64,000 nucleotides of DNA from an uncultured Roseicyclus sp. (GTDB lineage: Bacteria; Pseudomonadota; Alphaproteobacteria; Rhodobacterales; Rhodobacteraceae), in NCBI GenBank assembly GCA_947489665.1, contig CANLEH010000007.1:1-64000 (forward strand). The letters are read 5' to 3'. The notes under the pieces are model-generated. The model worked only from the letters and a program-made list of their open reading frames with translations. It was not told where the DNA came from and searched no databases. Below are positions 51,291 through 61,567 of the stretch, one piece after another (position 1 is the stretch's first letter; every line of letters begins with the position of its first letter). The position numbers were made by a program, and so were the translations under genes.

Positions 51291-53567
51291 TTAGCCGCAC
51301 TTGGAATGGCCGCAATTGCCGCAGGTCATGCAGCCTTCGACCATCCGCATTTCATACTGACCGCACGACGGGCAGGCCGGGCCGGGGCGGTTGCCGAGGT
51401 TCACAACCTGCGCCTGCGGGTCGGATTTCAGGCCCATCCCCTCGCCCGCGAGGAAGCCGGTGGCGATCATGTGTTTTTCAATAACGCCACCAATCGCGGC
51501 CAGGATCGACGGCACATATTTGCCCTGCATCCAGGCGCCACCGCGCGGGTCGAAGACGGCCTTGAGTTCCTCAACGACGAACGAGACGTCCCCACCGCGC
51601 CGGAACACGGCTGAGATCATGCGGGTCAGTGCGACGGTCCAAGCAAAGTGCTCCATATTCTTGGAGTTTATGAACACCTCGAACGGGCGGCGGTGCCCGT
51701 TGAGCACGATGTCGTTGATGGTGATGTAAAGCGCATGCTCGCTGTCAGGCCACTTGACCTTGTAGGTATTGCCCTCAAGCTCGGACGGGCGGTCGAGCGG
51801 TTCAGACAGGAAGACCACTTCGCCCGAAGCGGCTTCGGCAGCTTCTTGCGCTTGCGGTTTGTCCTCGGCCTCGCTGACAGACAAGACGGAGCCCGTGACA
51901 TCGTTCGGCCGATACGTCGTGCAGCCTTTGCAGCCGGTGGCATATGCTTCCGCGTAGACGTCTTTGAACGCCTCAAAACTGATATCGGCGGGCACGTTGA
52001 TGGTTTTGGAAATCGACGAGTCGACCCAAGGCTGCGCGGCGGCTTGCATGCGGACATGATCCAACGGCGCCAGCGTCTGGGCGGTGACGAAATAGTCGGG
52101 CAGCGGCGTGTCGCCATGGGTGTCGCGCCATTGGGCGACGGCATAGTCGACCACTTCTTCCTCGGTCCGGGTGCCATCGGGTTGCAGGACCTTGCGGGTG
52201 TAGGAATTGGCAAAGATCGGCTCGATCCCCGACGAGACATTGCCCGCATAAAGGCTGATCGTGCCGGTGGGCGCGATGGAAGTCAGCAGCGCATTCCGCA
52301 GGCCATGTTCGGCGATGAGGGCTTGGACGTCAGCGTCCAAGCGCTGGATCATTGGGGCCTTAGCGTAGGCGTCCGCGTCGAAGAGCGGGAAGGCCCCCTT
52401 CGCTTTCGCGAGCATGGCCGAGGCACAGTAGGAGGCGTTGGCGATGCGGGCCATCCACTCTTCGGTCAACGCGACAGCCTCGTCCGAGCCATAACGCACG
52501 CCGCACATGGCCAGCGCGTCGGCCAGCCCGGTGACACCAAGGCCGATGCGGCGCTTTGCCTGCGCCTCCTTCGCTTGTGCCTCCAACGGGAAGCGGGAGG
52601 CATCGACCACATTGTCCATCATGCGGATCGCAGTTGCGACGAGGTCATCGAGCGCGACGTCAGGGATCGCGCCGCAGTCAAACGGGTTTTCGACAAGCCG
52701 CGCAAGGTTGATCGAGCCCAGAAGGCACGCACCGTAAGGCGGCAAGGGTTGCTCACCGCAGGGGTTCGTGGCGGCAATCGTCTCGGCGTAGCTCAGGTTG
52801 TTCTCGGCATTGATCCGGTCGATGAAGATCACGCCCGGCTCGGCATAATCGTAGGTGGCGCGCATCATCTTGTCCCACAGATCGCGGGCCTGCACCGTGC
52901 GGTAGACCTTGCCGTCGAAGACCAGATCCCAAGGGCCATCGTCCTTCACCGCCTCCATGAACGGATCAGTCGCAAGGACAGAGACGTTGAACATCCGCAG
53001 GCGGGCGGGGTCCTGTTTGGCCTCGATAAACGCCTCGATATCGGGGTGGTCGCAGCGCAGCGTCGCCATCATCGCACCCCGGCGGGAGCCTGCGGACATG
53101 ATCGTGCGGCACATCGCGTCCCACACATCCATGAACGACAGGGGGCCGGAGGCATCCGCCGCCACCCCGCTGACCGCCGCACCCTTGGGCCGGATGGTGG
53201 AGAAGTCGTAGCCGATCCCACCGCCCTGCTGCATCGTCAGCGCGGCTTCCTTCAGCATGTCGAAGATGCCGCCCATGCTGTCCGGGACCGTTCCCATGAC
53301 AAAACAGTTGAACAGTGTCACCGAACGGCCTGTGCCCGCACCGGCCACGATGCGCCCGGCGGGGAGGTATTTGAAATCCTCCAACGCGCCGTAGAATTCG
53401 TCGGAATGGGAGGTTTTGTCCGTCTCGACCTCAGCCAACGCATTGGCGATCCGGCGCCAGGTTTCCTCGACACTCGCGTCGATCGGTGTGCCGCCCGCCT
53501 CTTTCAGGCGATACTTCATGTCCCAGATCTGCTCGGCAATGGGGGCGGCAAAGCGGGTCACGGGCAC
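51291..53567 (-). CDS. nrdJ: Adenosylcobalamin-dependent ribonucleotide reductase
   Basis: A 758-residue class II ribonucleotide reductase that makes deoxynucleotides with a B12 radical and needs no oxygen. Active-site elements are seen: Cys88 in LFNCFVMG, the finger-loop NPCGE (268-272, radical Cys270 and Glu272), and GSRRGAMMATLRCDHPDIE. The C-terminus ends in a zinc-ribbon-like set of cysteines (CPSCG, CMTCGNCG, KCG). Length and order match alphaproteobacterial NrdJ. No B12 riboswitch was found in its 118-base spacer to the divergent gene. Confidence 0.97.
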   Translation of the reverse strand: MPVTRFAAPIAEQIWDMKYRLKEAGGTPIDASVEETWRRIANALAEVETDKTSHSDEFYGALEDFKYLPAGRIVAGAGTGRSVTLFNCFVMGTVPDSMGGIFDMLKEAALTMQQGGGIGYDFSTIRPKGAAVSGVAADASGPLSFMDVWDAMCRTIMSAGSRRGAMMATLRCDHPDIEAFIEAKQDPARLRMFNVSVLATDPFMEAVKDDGPWDLVFDGKVYRTVQARDLWDKMMRATYDYAEPGVIFIDRINAENNLSYAETIAATNPCGEQPLPPYGACLLGSINLARLVENPFDCGAIPDVALDDLVATAIRMMDNVVDASRFPLEAQAKEAQAKRRIGLGVTGLADALAMCGVRYGSDEAVALTEEWMARIANASYCASAMLAKAKGAFPLFDADAYAKAPMIQRLDADVQALIAEHGLRNALLTSIAPTGTISLYAGNVSSGIEPIFANSYTRKVLQPDGTRTEEEVVDYAVAQWRDTHGDTPLPDYFVTAQTLAPLDHVRMQAAAQPWVDSSISKTINVPADISFEAFKDVYAEAYATGCKGCTTYRPNDVTGSVLSVSEAEDKPQAQEAAEAASGEVVFLSEPLDRPSELEGNTYKVKWPDSEHALYITINDIVLNGHRRPFEVFINSKNMEHFAWTVALTRMISAVFRRGGDVSFVVEELKAVFDPRGGAWMQGKYVPSILAAIGGVIEKHMIATGFLAGEGMGLKSDPQAQVVNLGNRPGPACPSCGQYEMRMVEGCMTCGNCGHSKCG

Positions 53568-53685
53568 TACTCCTTGGTGGGTGAGGATCGGATTCTACCA
53601 GATAGGTTGTATGACACAAATGTCGCGGATTGGCCAGAAATGGCCGTGGAATCGGCCTTTACTTTGCGGTGGAGGAGTGACCCCG

Positions 53686-54378
53686 ATGTCTCAATCTGCC
53701 GATTTTCGCGCAAAGGGCTATGCGGTCTTGCCGGAGCCGATCCCGGCGCAGGCGTTGAGCGCCTTGCGTGCCGCCGCCGATGCATTGATCGCGGAGCCTG
53801 CCGCCGCCGATGGCGGCAATCACGACATCAACCGCGGCGCGGACCGCCAATTTCTGCACAAACGCCACGCGGATTTTCCAGGCGTGGAGCGCTTCCTGTT
53901 CAGCCCGTTCCTGCGCGACGTCACCCGGATCGCCTTGGGCGAGCCGCACCTGTTCAATGAGCAGTTCGTGGTCAAAGGCCCGCGCACAGGCGCAAGTTTC
54001 GCGTGGCACCAGGACGGCGCTTACGTGCCGTTTGAACACCGCCCTTACCTGTCCGTCTGGATCGCGCTGGACGACACGACGCTTGAGAATGGCGCTTTAT
54101 CGATTTTGCCGCGTGATCTGGACCGCGACGGCCATATTGACCCGCACCGTTGGGACGAGGTCGGCAAGGAAAAGGTCGGCTATGACGGCCCGAATGAAGG
54201 GATCGCCCTGCCCTGTCCGGCGGGAACGATGATCCTGTTCTCGTCGCTGACCCTGCATCGGTCTGGCGCGAACACCACCGACCGGCCCCGCCGCGCCTAC
54301 CTCGCACAGTACTCGGACGGGCCGATCCTTGATCCATCCACAGGAAATCCGCGCAATTTCGCCAAACCGCTGCGCTGA
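53686..54378 (+). CDS. Phytanoyl-CoA dioxygenase family protein
   Basis: A 230-residue Fe(II)/2-oxoglutarate-dependent oxygenase. The iron triad is visible: His108 and Asp110 in WHQDGAY and His191 in LTLHRSGAN, followed by arginines (Arg201-Arg203) for 2-oxoglutarate. It belongs to the PhyH/EctD superfamily; its substrate is not known. GGAGGAG precedes the ATG at 53686. It is divergent from nrdJ by 118 bases and followed by the DUF1489 gene after 59 bases. Confidence 0.88.
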   Translation: MSQSADFRAKGYAVLPEPIPAQALSALRAAADALIAEPAAADGGNHDINRGADRQFLHKRHADFPGVERFLFSPFLRDVTRIALGEPHLFNEQFVVKGPRTGASFAWHQDGAYVPFEHRPYLSVWIALDDTTLENGALSILPRDLDRDGHIDPHRWDEVGKEKVGYDGPNEGIALPCPAGTMILFSSLTLHRSGANTTDRPRRAYLAQYSDGPILDPSTGNPRNFAKPLR

Positions 54379-54437
54379 GCCTTGCCCTGACGGGTCAGCC
54401 TGCTAGCCTTCACTACCACATCATCGGGGGATGAGGC

Positions 54438-54869
54438 TTGGCTGACACCATACATCTTGTGAAGCTCTGCGTCGGTGCGGAGAAGGTCGAAGACCTGCTG
54501 GATTGGCAGGTAAGCGCCCGCGCGAAAGGCCCCGACGGGCTGCCGCGCCACGTCACGCGGATGTGGCCGAAGCGCGCGGATCAGGTATTGAACGGCGGCT
54601 CGCTCTATTGGGTCTTCAAGGGCTTGGTTCTGTGTCGCCAACCGATCCTGCGGCTCGATCCGGTGGATCGGGGCGATGGCATCAACCGCTGTGGTATTGT
54701 CCTGGACCCCGATGTGACGCGGGTCGCGGCCACGCCGAAACGTCCGTTTCAGGGCTGGCGGTACTTGCAGCCCGACGATGCGCCGCGTGATCTGCCCAAG
54801 GGCCGCTCGACTCAAGACCCCCTGCCCCCGCAGCTTGAGAATGCGCTGGCCGAGATTGGCGTGCTCTGA
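54438..54869 (+). CDS. DUF1489 family protein
   Basis: A 143-residue protein conserved in alphaproteobacteria. It begins at TTG 54438, with a GGGGGATGAGG stretch upstream, and carries ADTIHLVKLCVG, HVTRMWPKRADQVL, GGSLYWVFKGLVLCRQPIL and VDRGDGINRCGIVL typical of the family. No enzymatic motif is known. A shared hairpin separates it from the porin-like gene on the other strand. Confidence 0.85.
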   Translation: MADTIHLVKLCVGAEKVEDLLDWQVSARAKGPDGLPRHVTRMWPKRADQVLNGGSLYWVFKGLVLCRQPILRLDPVDRGDGINRCGIVLDPDVTRVAATPKRPFQGWRYLQPDDAPRDLPKGRSTQDPLPPQLENALAEIGVL

Positions 54870-54873
54870 ACAG

Positions 54874-54900
54874 CAAAAGGCCGGGCGCATTGGCCCGGCC
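54874..54900 (-). terminator. Terminator of the porin-like gene
   Basis: GGCCGGG and CCCGGCC pair around a GCGCATTGG loop. On the minus strand the stem is followed by TTTTG, so it ends the porin-like transcript; it also follows the DUF1489 stop on the plus strand. Confidence 0.75.
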
Positions 54901-54922
54901 CCCGCATTCATTTGGCGATCAA

Positions 54923-55927
54923 TCAGAACGAGTTGATCAGCGCCGCCACGGCCGAGCGATACTCACCCCGCGCCGTGCGCGTGTTCGAGTTCAGCGGCGT
55001 GGTGGAGCCGTTGCCGATCGGGATCGTCACGCCAAGGGCGAAACGGTCAACGGTCAGGTCATTGCCCGCGGTCAGCAGGGGCGCCAGCGTGCCCAGATCG
55101 ACATTGGTGCGCGAGTACTCAGCACTCAGCACCAGCGGCATGGAGCCCGATGCAGACAAGTCATAAGACGCGCCGATGGTTGCGCCAAAGGCCGTGATGT
55201 CGTCGATGGGCCCCAGATCGCTCAAATCAAAGGTGGAGCCACCGACCGAGCCATAGATATCAAAGCCATTGCCCAGATCGTATTCCGCGCCAATCGCATA
55301 GGCCGTGATCGGAAGGCTCGTCGGACCCGTTTCGATATTGGTGCGCATCACCGAGCCGAAGATGTCCAGACCGTCCATCACTTCGTAAGATCCGGACACA
55401 CCGAAATCAGTCACGTCGGTATTGAGGGCAACCGGGAACAAGGCATTATCGCCAAGCTCGGACATGCCGTAGAAGGCCTCCACATGGCCCTGACCGAAGT
55501 CGTAGCCACCGAAGATCCCGTATTGCGAGGTGTCGATGCCGATGGTGACAGGACCAAAGATGGCCAGATCCAGATCACCCATGCGGTAATAGGCACCGAC
55601 ATAGGCGCCGCTCGAGAACTGGTAGACAGGCTCGATCGACAGGCTGATCAGATCAACGCTGATTTCACTTGGCGCGCCGGTGACATCCAGATTGCCGGTG
55701 TTGAAGCCCGCGCCGATCCCAACCGAGAACGACTCGTCAAAGTGCAGATCGCCATCGAAATCGAACGAATAGCCGTTCAGCGTGATGTCCGTTCCGGGGA
55801 TACCACCGATGGAGTTGAAGTTTGCGCCCGCCGTTACGGAACCGTCAAATTCCAAACCTTGGGCCATAGCGAGAGACGGCAGTGCCACGACGGCACCAGC
55901 CAACAAAATTGGTCGGATCATATCCAT
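54923..55927 (-). CDS. Porin-like outer-membrane beta-barrel protein
   Basis: A 334-residue protein with a signal peptide (about 1-22, ending LAMAQ) and a succession of amphipathic beta strands rich in Gly, Asp and aromatic residues (YVGAYYRMGDLDLAIFG, YGIFGGYDFGQGHVEAFYGM) up to a C-terminal Phe. This is the profile of an outer-membrane barrel of roughly 14-16 strands, a porin-like channel. The exact porin family cannot be named. It is monocistronic, with its own terminator. Confidence 0.8.
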   Translation of the reverse strand: MDMIRPILLAGAVVALPSLAMAQGLEFDGSVTAGANFNSIGGIPGTDITLNGYSFDFDGDLHFDESFSVGIGAGFNTGNLDVTGAPSEISVDLISLSIEPVYQFSSGAYVGAYYRMGDLDLAIFGPVTIGIDTSQYGIFGGYDFGQGHVEAFYGMSELGDNALFPVALNTDVTDFGVSGSYEVMDGLDIFGSVMRTNIETGPTSLPITAYAIGAEYDLGNGFDIYGSVGGSTFDLSDLGPIDDITAFGATIGASYDLSASGSMPLVLSAEYSRTNVDLGTLAPLLTAGNDLTVDRFALGVTIPIGNGSTTPLNSNTRTARGEYRSAVAALINSF

Positions 55928-56110
55928 GTTCCTTGTTTTAAACTTTAGAAGGCGTCGCCGGGGGCAGAGTTTGAAAATTCCCGACGGCAGTCGTTAATGC
56001 AGGTTAAGAATACATTAACGCCCCCGAAGCGGGCAACTTGCGGGAAACCACACCTATAGATTGAGTGGGTTAGTATTTGGGTGTTGCCAAAAAAGCACGA
56101 AATCCCGCCC

Positions 56111-56803
56111 TCAGGCGCCGGTTTTGAGCTGCTTCTCAAAAATATCTAGCGCGGACCGGGTCGAATCGTTCCACTTCGCGGCCCGAGATCGGAACAGCGT
56201 CGCCTCCGATCTGTGGATCAAACCATCGCTCAGAATCGCCAGATGATTGGCGCGCAACGTCTCGCCGGTTGAGGTGATGTCGGCGATGGCCTCTGCCGTG
56301 CCATGGGCAACGGTGCCTTCCGTCGCGCCCTGGCTGTCGACCAGCCGGTAATCGGCCACACCTGCATCGCGCAGGAAATCACGGACAAGGCGGTGGTACT
56401 TGGTTGCAATCCGCAAGCGCTGGCCATGGGTCGCGCGGAAATCCGCAGCGACTGCATCGAGGTCATCCAAAGTGCGCACATCAACCCACCATGCGGGAAC
56501 GGCGATAATCAGATCGGCATGGCCAAAGCCCATCTCGGCCAGAACCTCCACGGCTTGATCCCAGGCCGGGATACGCTCCTGCACAAGATCGCTGCCGGTG
56601 ACACCCAGATGGATGCGCCCCGCGGCCAGTTCGCGCGGAATTTCACCGGCGCTCATCAGCCGCAGATCGATGGGCAGGCCCGCAACCTCCGCGCCGTAGT
56701 CCCGGTCAGATCCGGTGCGCCGCATCTCGACCCCGCGCGCGGCGAACCACTGGAAGGTCTTTTCCATCAAACGGCCTTTGGACGGGACACCAAGCGTGAT
56801 CAT
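56111..56803 (-). CDS. hisG: ATP phosphoribosyltransferase, short form
   Basis: A 230-residue short-form HisG, catalysing the first step of histidine biosynthesis (ATP plus PRPP). The short form lacks the C-terminal regulatory domain and needs HisZ. LGVPSKGRLMEKT and the PRPP-loop DVRTLDDLDAVAADFRATHG-type region are visible. It overlaps hisZ by 4 bases (ATGA), as expected for a partner made in fixed ratio. It is the last gene of hisS-hisZ-hisG. Confidence 0.95.
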   Translation of the reverse strand: MITLGVPSKGRLMEKTFQWFAARGVEMRRTGSDRDYGAEVAGLPIDLRLMSAGEIPRELAAGRIHLGVTGSDLVQERIPAWDQAVEVLAEMGFGHADLIIAVPAWWVDVRTLDDLDAVAADFRATHGQRLRIATKYHRLVRDFLRDAGVADYRLVDSQGATEGTVAHGTAEAIADITSTGETLRANHLAILSDGLIHRSEATLFRSRAAKWNDSTRSALDIFEKQLKTGA

Positions 56804-57897
56804 GCCTGCGCCCTCCGCAAGGCATGGACCTGCTCGGGGCGGATGACGCCGCCAACGGCCGGGATCTCGCGCCCGCCACCAAGCTGGCGGGTCAGTGCAT
56901 CGTATCGCCCGCCTGTGGCCAAAGGGGGCAGGCTTGGGCTTGGCGCAAGAAGGCCGAACACAAAGCCGTCGTAGTACTCCATCTGCGTGCGCCCGTACGA
57001 CGCCTCATAGGGAATATCCGAGACGCTCACGCCCACAGCCTTCAACGCATCAACGCGCGCCGCAAAATGCTCGACTGCCCCCTGCAAGCCCGGCAGATCA
57101 ACGGCGAAATTCTGCAGCGCCTCCACTGCTTCGGACAATGGAGACTTGAGCGCCAGGAGGCTGACAAGCACCTCCGCCTGCGTCTGATCGATCGGATCAG
57201 CGGCGGCCTCAGCGCGCAGGCGTTCAAGGCGCGCGTTCATCTCATCCGTCGTACGCAACCCGATCGGCGGGCCCGCACGCGCAATCATCGCGGCAAGTCC
57301 CTCCTCTTCCGCAGCTTTCAAGTACTCAGCTCGGCCCTTGGCAGGCTTTCCCTTCCCGGTGAACCGGTCCAATAGCGCGCGGAACCGGCGCGGACGCCAG
57401 ACATGGCGGCGCAGCGCGGCCTTGCGCGCTTGCGTGGTGTCGAGTGCTTCGATGGCCGCCAGCAACACGCCAATATCACCCGTCACGGCGCGCACCGGAA
57501 GCCCATCCAACGCCTTGAGCATCAGGGCAAAGACCTCAGCATCGGCTTGTAACGGATTGGCCCGGTCGAAGACCTCATACCCCAACTGGAGGTATTCCGT
57601 CGGGCGCCCGCTGCCGGCGTCCTGCATCCGGAACACCTCGCCCAGATAGGTATATCGCGCGGGCTCTGCCCCGCCATCCATGTGCATCTGCACAACAGGG
57701 ACGGTGAAATCCGGCCGCAGCATCAATTCACCCCGGTCCGGGTCGTGGGTGGTAAAGGCGCGACCCCGGATATCCTCACCGTAGAGGTCCAGCAGCGTAT
57801 CGGCGCTGACGAGCATCGGCGCATCCACCGGCACGGCGTCTGCGAAAATGGCCTGAAGCGCCTCCGCCTCGGCCCGGATGTCGGATTTCAGGGTCAC
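56800..57897 (-). CDS. hisZ: ATP phosphoribosyltransferase regulatory subunit
   Basis: A 365-residue paralogue of the HisRS catalytic domain that lacks tRNA aminoacylation but regulates short-form HisG. The synthetase-like blocks are [36 protein letters not shown] and [14 protein letters not shown], while the anticodon domain is absent. The start is GTG at 57897, overlapping hisS by 4 bases. Encoded between hisS and hisG, so HisRS, HisZ and HisG are all made from one message. Confidence 0.94.
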   Translation of the reverse strand: MTLKSDIRAEAEALQAIFADAVPVDAPMLVSADTLLDLYGEDIRGRAFTTHDPDRGELMLRPDFTVPVVQMHMDGGAEPARYTYLGEVFRMQDAGSGRPTEYLQLGYEVFDRANPLQADAEVFALMLKALDGLPVRAVTGDIGVLLAAIEALDTTQARKAALRRHVWRPRRFRALLDRFTGKGKPAKGRAEYLKAAEEEGLAAMIARAGPPIGLRTTDEMNARLERLRAEAAADPIDQTQAEVLVSLLALKSPLSEAVEALQNFAVDLPGLQGAVEHFAARVDALKAVGVSVSDIPYEASYGRTQMEYYDGFVFGLLAPSPSLPPLATGGRYDALTRQLGGGREIPAVGGVIRPEQVHALRRAQA

Positions 57898-59372
57898 TGG
57901 TGACGGGCAATCATGGCTTGGACCTCTGCAACAAGGTCAGCAAGCGGAACTTCGGTCTGGGCGGGTTGGGATTTCCATTCTTCCAGCGTCGCATCCTGCG
58001 CAAGCTTCGCCCCAAGGATCAGGTCCTTGAGCTGAACCACACCACGCGCGGCCTCGTCCGAGCCCTGAATGACGGCAACCGGCGAGCGGCGCTTGTCTGC
58101 GTATTTCAACTGATTGCCGAAGTTCTTCGGATTGCCGAGGTATACCTCAGCCCGGATGCCCGCATTGCGCAGGGTCGATGCCATGGCCTGGTAGTCGGCC
58201 ATCCGATCCCGATCCATGACAGTCACGATCACCGGGCCCGCATCTTCGCCCTTCAACTTGCCCGTGGCGCGAAGGGCGGCGAGCAAACGGTCGACGCCAA
58301 TGGAAACGCCCGTTGCAGGAACTTCCTGCCCGGTGAAGCGCTTCACCAGATCGTCGTAACGGCCCCCACCGGCGACAGAGCCGAACTGGACGGTCTGCCC
58401 CTTTTCGTTCTGGACGTCGAAGGTCAGCTCCGCCTCGTAGACGGGGCCAGTGTAGTAGCCGAGGCCGCGCACAACCGACGGGTCGATGACGATACGGTCG
58501 GGGCCATAGCCCTGAGCGGCAAGTAGATCAGCGATTTGTTCGAGTTCTGAGACACCTTGTGTGCCGATGTCGGAGCCATCGGTCAGCGTTTTCAGGTTGC
58601 CAATCGTCGTTGGGTTATCCCCAGCTCTCGCTTGCACAAACGCGATAATTTTGCCGATCTGCTCTGCAGATAAGCCCGCACCCTTTGTGAAATCCCCGCT
58701 TTCATCCTTGCGGCCTTCACCGAGCAGATCGCGCACGCCGCTCTCCCCCAACCGATCCATCTTGTCGATGGCGCGCAGCACGATCCCGCGCTCGGCTTCC
58801 TTTTCGTCACCGGCGAGGCCGGCCACTTCCATCACGCCGTTCAAGACCTTGCGGTTGTTCACGCGCACAACGTAGTCGCCGCGCTCAATCCCAACGGCCT
58901 CAAGGCAATCGGACAGCATCGCGCAGATCTCCGCATCGGCGGCAACGGACCCGCTGCCGACTGTATCCGCGTCGCACTGATAAAATTGCCGAAACCGTCC
59001 CGGACCCGGCTTTTCGTTCCGCCAGACAGGCCCCATCGTGTAGCGTCGATAAGGCGAGGGAAGATCATTGCGGAACTGCGCCGCGACACGGGCCAGCGGG
59101 GCAGTCATGTCGTAGCGCAGAGCCAACCACGTCCCGTCTTCCTCGAACGCAAAAACGCCCTCGTTCGGGCGGTCCACATCGGGCAGGAATTTGCCCAACG
59201 CCTCCACCGTCTCAACCCCAGAGGTCTCCAACGGATCAAAGCCATAGCGATGATAGACCTCCGCGATCTTCGCCAGCATCTGCTGACGCTCGGACACTTC
59301 GGCGCCGAAATAGTCACGGAAGCCCTTTGGCGTCTCCGCCTTGGGGCGGGGCTGTTTCTTCTGCTTTGCCAT
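57894..59372 (-). CDS. hisS: Histidyl-tRNA synthetase
   Basis: A 492-residue class II aminoacyl-tRNA synthetase. Motif 2 reads [21 protein letters not shown], followed by [10 protein letters not shown]; the HisA block is [12 protein letters not shown], and motif 3 is [11 protein letters not shown]. The C-terminal anticodon-binding domain is present (about 400-492). The start at 59372 (MAKQKKQ) gives the normal family length; the frame is open to 59753 without similarity. It is the first gene of the hisS-hisZ-hisG operon and lies 74 bases from the divergent slyX. Confidence 0.96.
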   Translation of the reverse strand: MAKQKKQPRPKAETPKGFRDYFGAEVSERQQMLAKIAEVYHRYGFDPLETSGVETVEALGKFLPDVDRPNEGVFAFEEDGTWLALRYDMTAPLARVAAQFRNDLPSPYRRYTMGPVWRNEKPGPGRFRQFYQCDADTVGSGSVAADAEICAMLSDCLEAVGIERGDYVVRVNNRKVLNGVMEVAGLAGDEKEAERGIVLRAIDKMDRLGESGVRDLLGEGRKDESGDFTKGAGLSAEQIGKIIAFVQARAGDNPTTIGNLKTLTDGSDIGTQGVSELEQIADLLAAQGYGPDRIVIDPSVVRGLGYYTGPVYEAELTFDVQNEKGQTVQFGSVAGGGRYDDLVKRFTGQEVPATGVSIGVDRLLAALRATGKLKGEDAGPVIVTVMDRDRMADYQAMASTLRNAGIRAEVYLGNPKNFGNQLKYADKRRSPVAVIQGSDEAARGVVQLKDLILGAKLAQDATLEEWKSQPAQTEVPLADLVAEVQAMIARHQ

Positions 59373-59446
59373 GGCGATTGGGGCCTTAAACTCAGGTCGC
59401 GCATCCTCTAACGGGTGGGGGGCCAAGGGGCAAGGAGAGTGCAGGC

Positions 59447-59644
59447 ATGGATCAGCGATTGGAAGAACAGGTGGCACATCTGACAAAGGCCGTCGATGAG
59501 ATGTCGGAGGTCGTGGCGCGGCAAGACGCAGAGATTGCGGTGCTAACGCGACGGGTCGAGATGCTGATGCAGCGCGAAGCAGAGCGGGAGGTCGACGCAA
59601 GCGGCACCGTTCCGCTCGCCGATCAGAAACCACCGCACTGGTGA
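59447..59644 (+). CDS. slyX: SlyX family protein
   Basis: A 65-residue coiled-coil protein of the SlyX family: [24 protein letters not shown] heptads followed by the conserved C-terminal KPPHW. AAGGAGAG lies a few bases before the ATG. Function is unknown in the family. It is divergent from hisS. Confidence 0.85.
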   Translation: MDQRLEEQVAHLTKAVDEMSEVVARQDAEIAVLTRRVEMLMQREAEREVDASGTVPLADQKPPHW

Positions 59645-59650
59645 GAGCGA

Positions 59651-59700
59651 GGACTTGGGGGCCAGCCCCCAAACCCCCGGCATTTTCGGGGAACAAAGAG
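59651..59700. repeat. GC-rich intergenic palindromic element (REP-like)
   Basis: TTGGGGGC-ca-GCCCCCAA is a perfect 8-bp inverted repeat (59655-59672), followed by CCCCGGCATTTTCGGGG, a smaller hairpin. It lies between slyX and the MFS gene on the other strand and could terminate both, but its layout also recalls the element at 14906-14990. Confidence 0.5.
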
Positions 59701-59733
59701 GGGCGTGCGGAGCGCCTCGGCTTTTGGCGCTGC

Positions 59734-60954
59734 CTATGCAGGAACCGGTGCACGCCCCCGGGGTCGGGAGCGCGTCAGGATGTAGACCATGATCGCCACG
59801 TTCAGCGCGTTGAACGCGATGCCATTCAAGAAGGCGAGCTGATAACTGCCGGTGATGTCGTAGATCAGGCCCGATAACCATCCGCCGATGGCCATGCCGA
59901 AGATCGTCGACATGATCACAAAGCCCACCCGCGCCCCGGCCTCGCGCGCGGGCAGGTATTCGCGGACGATCACGGCATAGGATGGCACGATGCCCCCTTG
60001 GCTAAGACCGAAGACCAGGCTCACGATGTAAAGCGACGTCAGGCCCGAGGTTGGCAGGTACAGGAATAGGGCCAACATCTGCAGCGTTGAGCCGATCAGC
60101 AGCGTCATCACCCCGCCCAACCTGTCGGCCATCACCCCCGACACGAGCCGCGAGGCGACGCCGCCCAGCAGCATGAGGCTCAGCATTTCTGCTCCCACAA
60201 CGGGCCCGAACCCAAGGTCCACGCAATAGGCGACGATGTGAACCTGTGGCATCGACATGGCCACGCAGCACCCGATCCCGGCGACAGCCAGCAACCAAGT
60301 GAGCGCACGGGGGCTAAGCCCCGTGGTTTTCGCCCGTTCCGCGGCGGCCACGTCAGACCGCGCCATGGCCTCGGGCGGCAGTTTGCGGCGCAACAGCGCG
60401 CAGGCGGGCATCATCGCCACGATGCAAGACAAGGCCAGCACCAGATAGGCCGCGCGCCAGCCATCGTCTGCAAGCGTCCCGGCCAGAAGCAGGGGCCAGA
60501 TCGCGCCGGACAGGTAGTTGCCCGAGGCCGCAATCGCCACCGCGAGGCCACGACGGCGCAGGAACCATTGCGACGTATCCGCAATCAGGGGGCCGAAGCT
60601 GGCAGACGATCCGAAGCCGATCGCCAGCTGCGCCAGCGACAGCAGCCAGATCGACGGGGCCATCATGGCCAATCCATAACCCGCCCCCATCAAAACGGCC
60701 GAACCTGCCAGCGACAATGCCAACCCCAATCTGTCCACCGCACGGCCGATCAGGAAATTGCCAAAGGCAAAGCCCACCATCGTCAGCGTGTAAGGCAAAG
60801 CGGCTTCCGCCCGACCCACGCCGAATTCGGCCTGTACATCTGGCAGGATCAAGATGATCGCCCACATGCCCGCATTGCCGATCAGTGAGACCAGCAGCGC
60901 CAGGGCAAGCCGCCCCCACGAGGCGCGGCTATCCAATGTGGTCTCAGGGGTCAT
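59734..60954 (-). CDS. MFS family transporter
   Basis: A 406-residue membrane protein with about 12 hydrophobic helices and a central loop (about 190-220). The A-motif-like loop GRAVDRLGL after helix 2 and the second-half GVMADRLGG are typical of the major facilitator superfamily; it resembles the monocarboxylate/oxalate-formate-type branch in its helix pattern, but substrate cannot be named. It is divergent from the small secreted protein gene, 125 bases away. Confidence 0.85.
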   Translation of the reverse strand: MTPETTLDSRASWGRLALALLVSLIGNAGMWAIILILPDVQAEFGVGRAEAALPYTLTMVGFAFGNFLIGRAVDRLGLALSLAGSAVLMGAGYGLAMMAPSIWLLSLAQLAIGFGSSASFGPLIADTSQWFLRRRGLAVAIAASGNYLSGAIWPLLLAGTLADDGWRAAYLVLALSCIVAMMPACALLRRKLPPEAMARSDVAAAERAKTTGLSPRALTWLLAVAGIGCCVAMSMPQVHIVAYCVDLGFGPVVGAEMLSLMLLGGVASRLVSGVMADRLGGVMTLLIGSTLQMLALFLYLPTSGLTSLYIVSLVFGLSQGGIVPSYAVIVREYLPAREAGARVGFVIMSTIFGMAIGGWLSGLIYDITGSYQLAFLNGIAFNALNVAIMVYILTRSRPRGRAPVPA

Positions 60955-61079
60955 GGGCGGACCCTAGGGGCCATTTTCTACGGGGAAAAGCGAAAGGTTG
61001 TCGGCAGAATTGGCGCCTCGATGCGAGGTCAGGAAATGTTCAATTGACACCGCTCGTCGCACGCGGCCTAACGTCGGGT

Positions 61080-61502
61080 ATGGTTACTACACGCATTACC
61101 CCCGCCCTCACCCTTGCTTTTGTCTGCCTTGCCGCACCCGCCATGGCCGAGCCTCAGTGCTCGGGCGGTGGGTATGTGGCCGATGCCATCGTGGTCCCCT
61201 CGGATGCGATCGGCAACATCACGGTCGCCACGCAATATGCGTGGGACGGTGGCGGACGTCTGCATGACGTTTGCAACCTTCTGACCGACAGTGGCTTCTT
61301 CGCGACCTGGTCGCTGTTCTCTGGAGAAGTCGATGCCAGCTATCCCGGTATCTGCGTTTCGCTGACCAACGATGCGGGCGAGGAATGGTTCTCGTGCCAG
61401 ACGCCAGATGCGACGACCGCGGCGTTCAACGCGACGCCGGGCACCGAAGAAGCCATCCTGCGATTTGAAGAGTGGATGCCTGAGGCCCCGGTCCTTCAGT
61501 AA
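61080..61502 (+). CDS. Small secreted hypothetical protein
   Basis: A 140-residue secreted protein with a signal peptide (about 1-22, ending PAMAEP). The mature part has several Cys (PQCSGGG, VCNLL, ICVSL, SCQTP) that could form disulfides, and aromatic strands WDGGGRLHD and FFATWSLFSG. No family recognised. It ends just before a strong bidirectional terminator shared with dnaE. Confidence 0.75.
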   Translation: MVTTRITPALTLAFVCLAAPAMAEPQCSGGGYVADAIVVPSDAIGNITVATQYAWDGGGRLHDVCNLLTDSGFFATWSLFSGEVDASYPGICVSLTNDAGEEWFSCQTPDATTAAFNATPGTEEAILRFEEWMPEAPVLQ

Positions 61503-61537
61503 ATCCTTTCTTCGGAAAGACTGACTCATCCAATGGA

Positions 61538-61566
61538 AAAGCCCCGTCTGCGCGGGGCTTTTTTCC
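61538..61566. terminator. Bidirectional terminator between the secreted-protein gene and dnaE
   Basis: AAAAGCCCCG-tctgcg-CGGGGCTTTTTT, a 10-bp stem flanked by A and T runs. It ends the plus-strand gene at 61502 and the minus-strand dnaE transcript. Confidence 0.92.
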
Positions 61567-61567
61567 C

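Noticed and set aside
53568-53685. Possible cobalamin riboswitch before nrdJ
   Set aside because: The spacer is too short, and no B12-box-like consensus is visible on either strand.
51648-53960. A 770-codon plus-strand frame antisense to nrdJ
   Set aside because: It is the mirror of nrdJ and continues across the true start of the dioxygenase gene; no domain is recognisable.
59373-59753. N-terminal extension of hisS
   Set aside because: It is Pro/Arg-rich, overlaps slyX on the other strand and is absent from the family.
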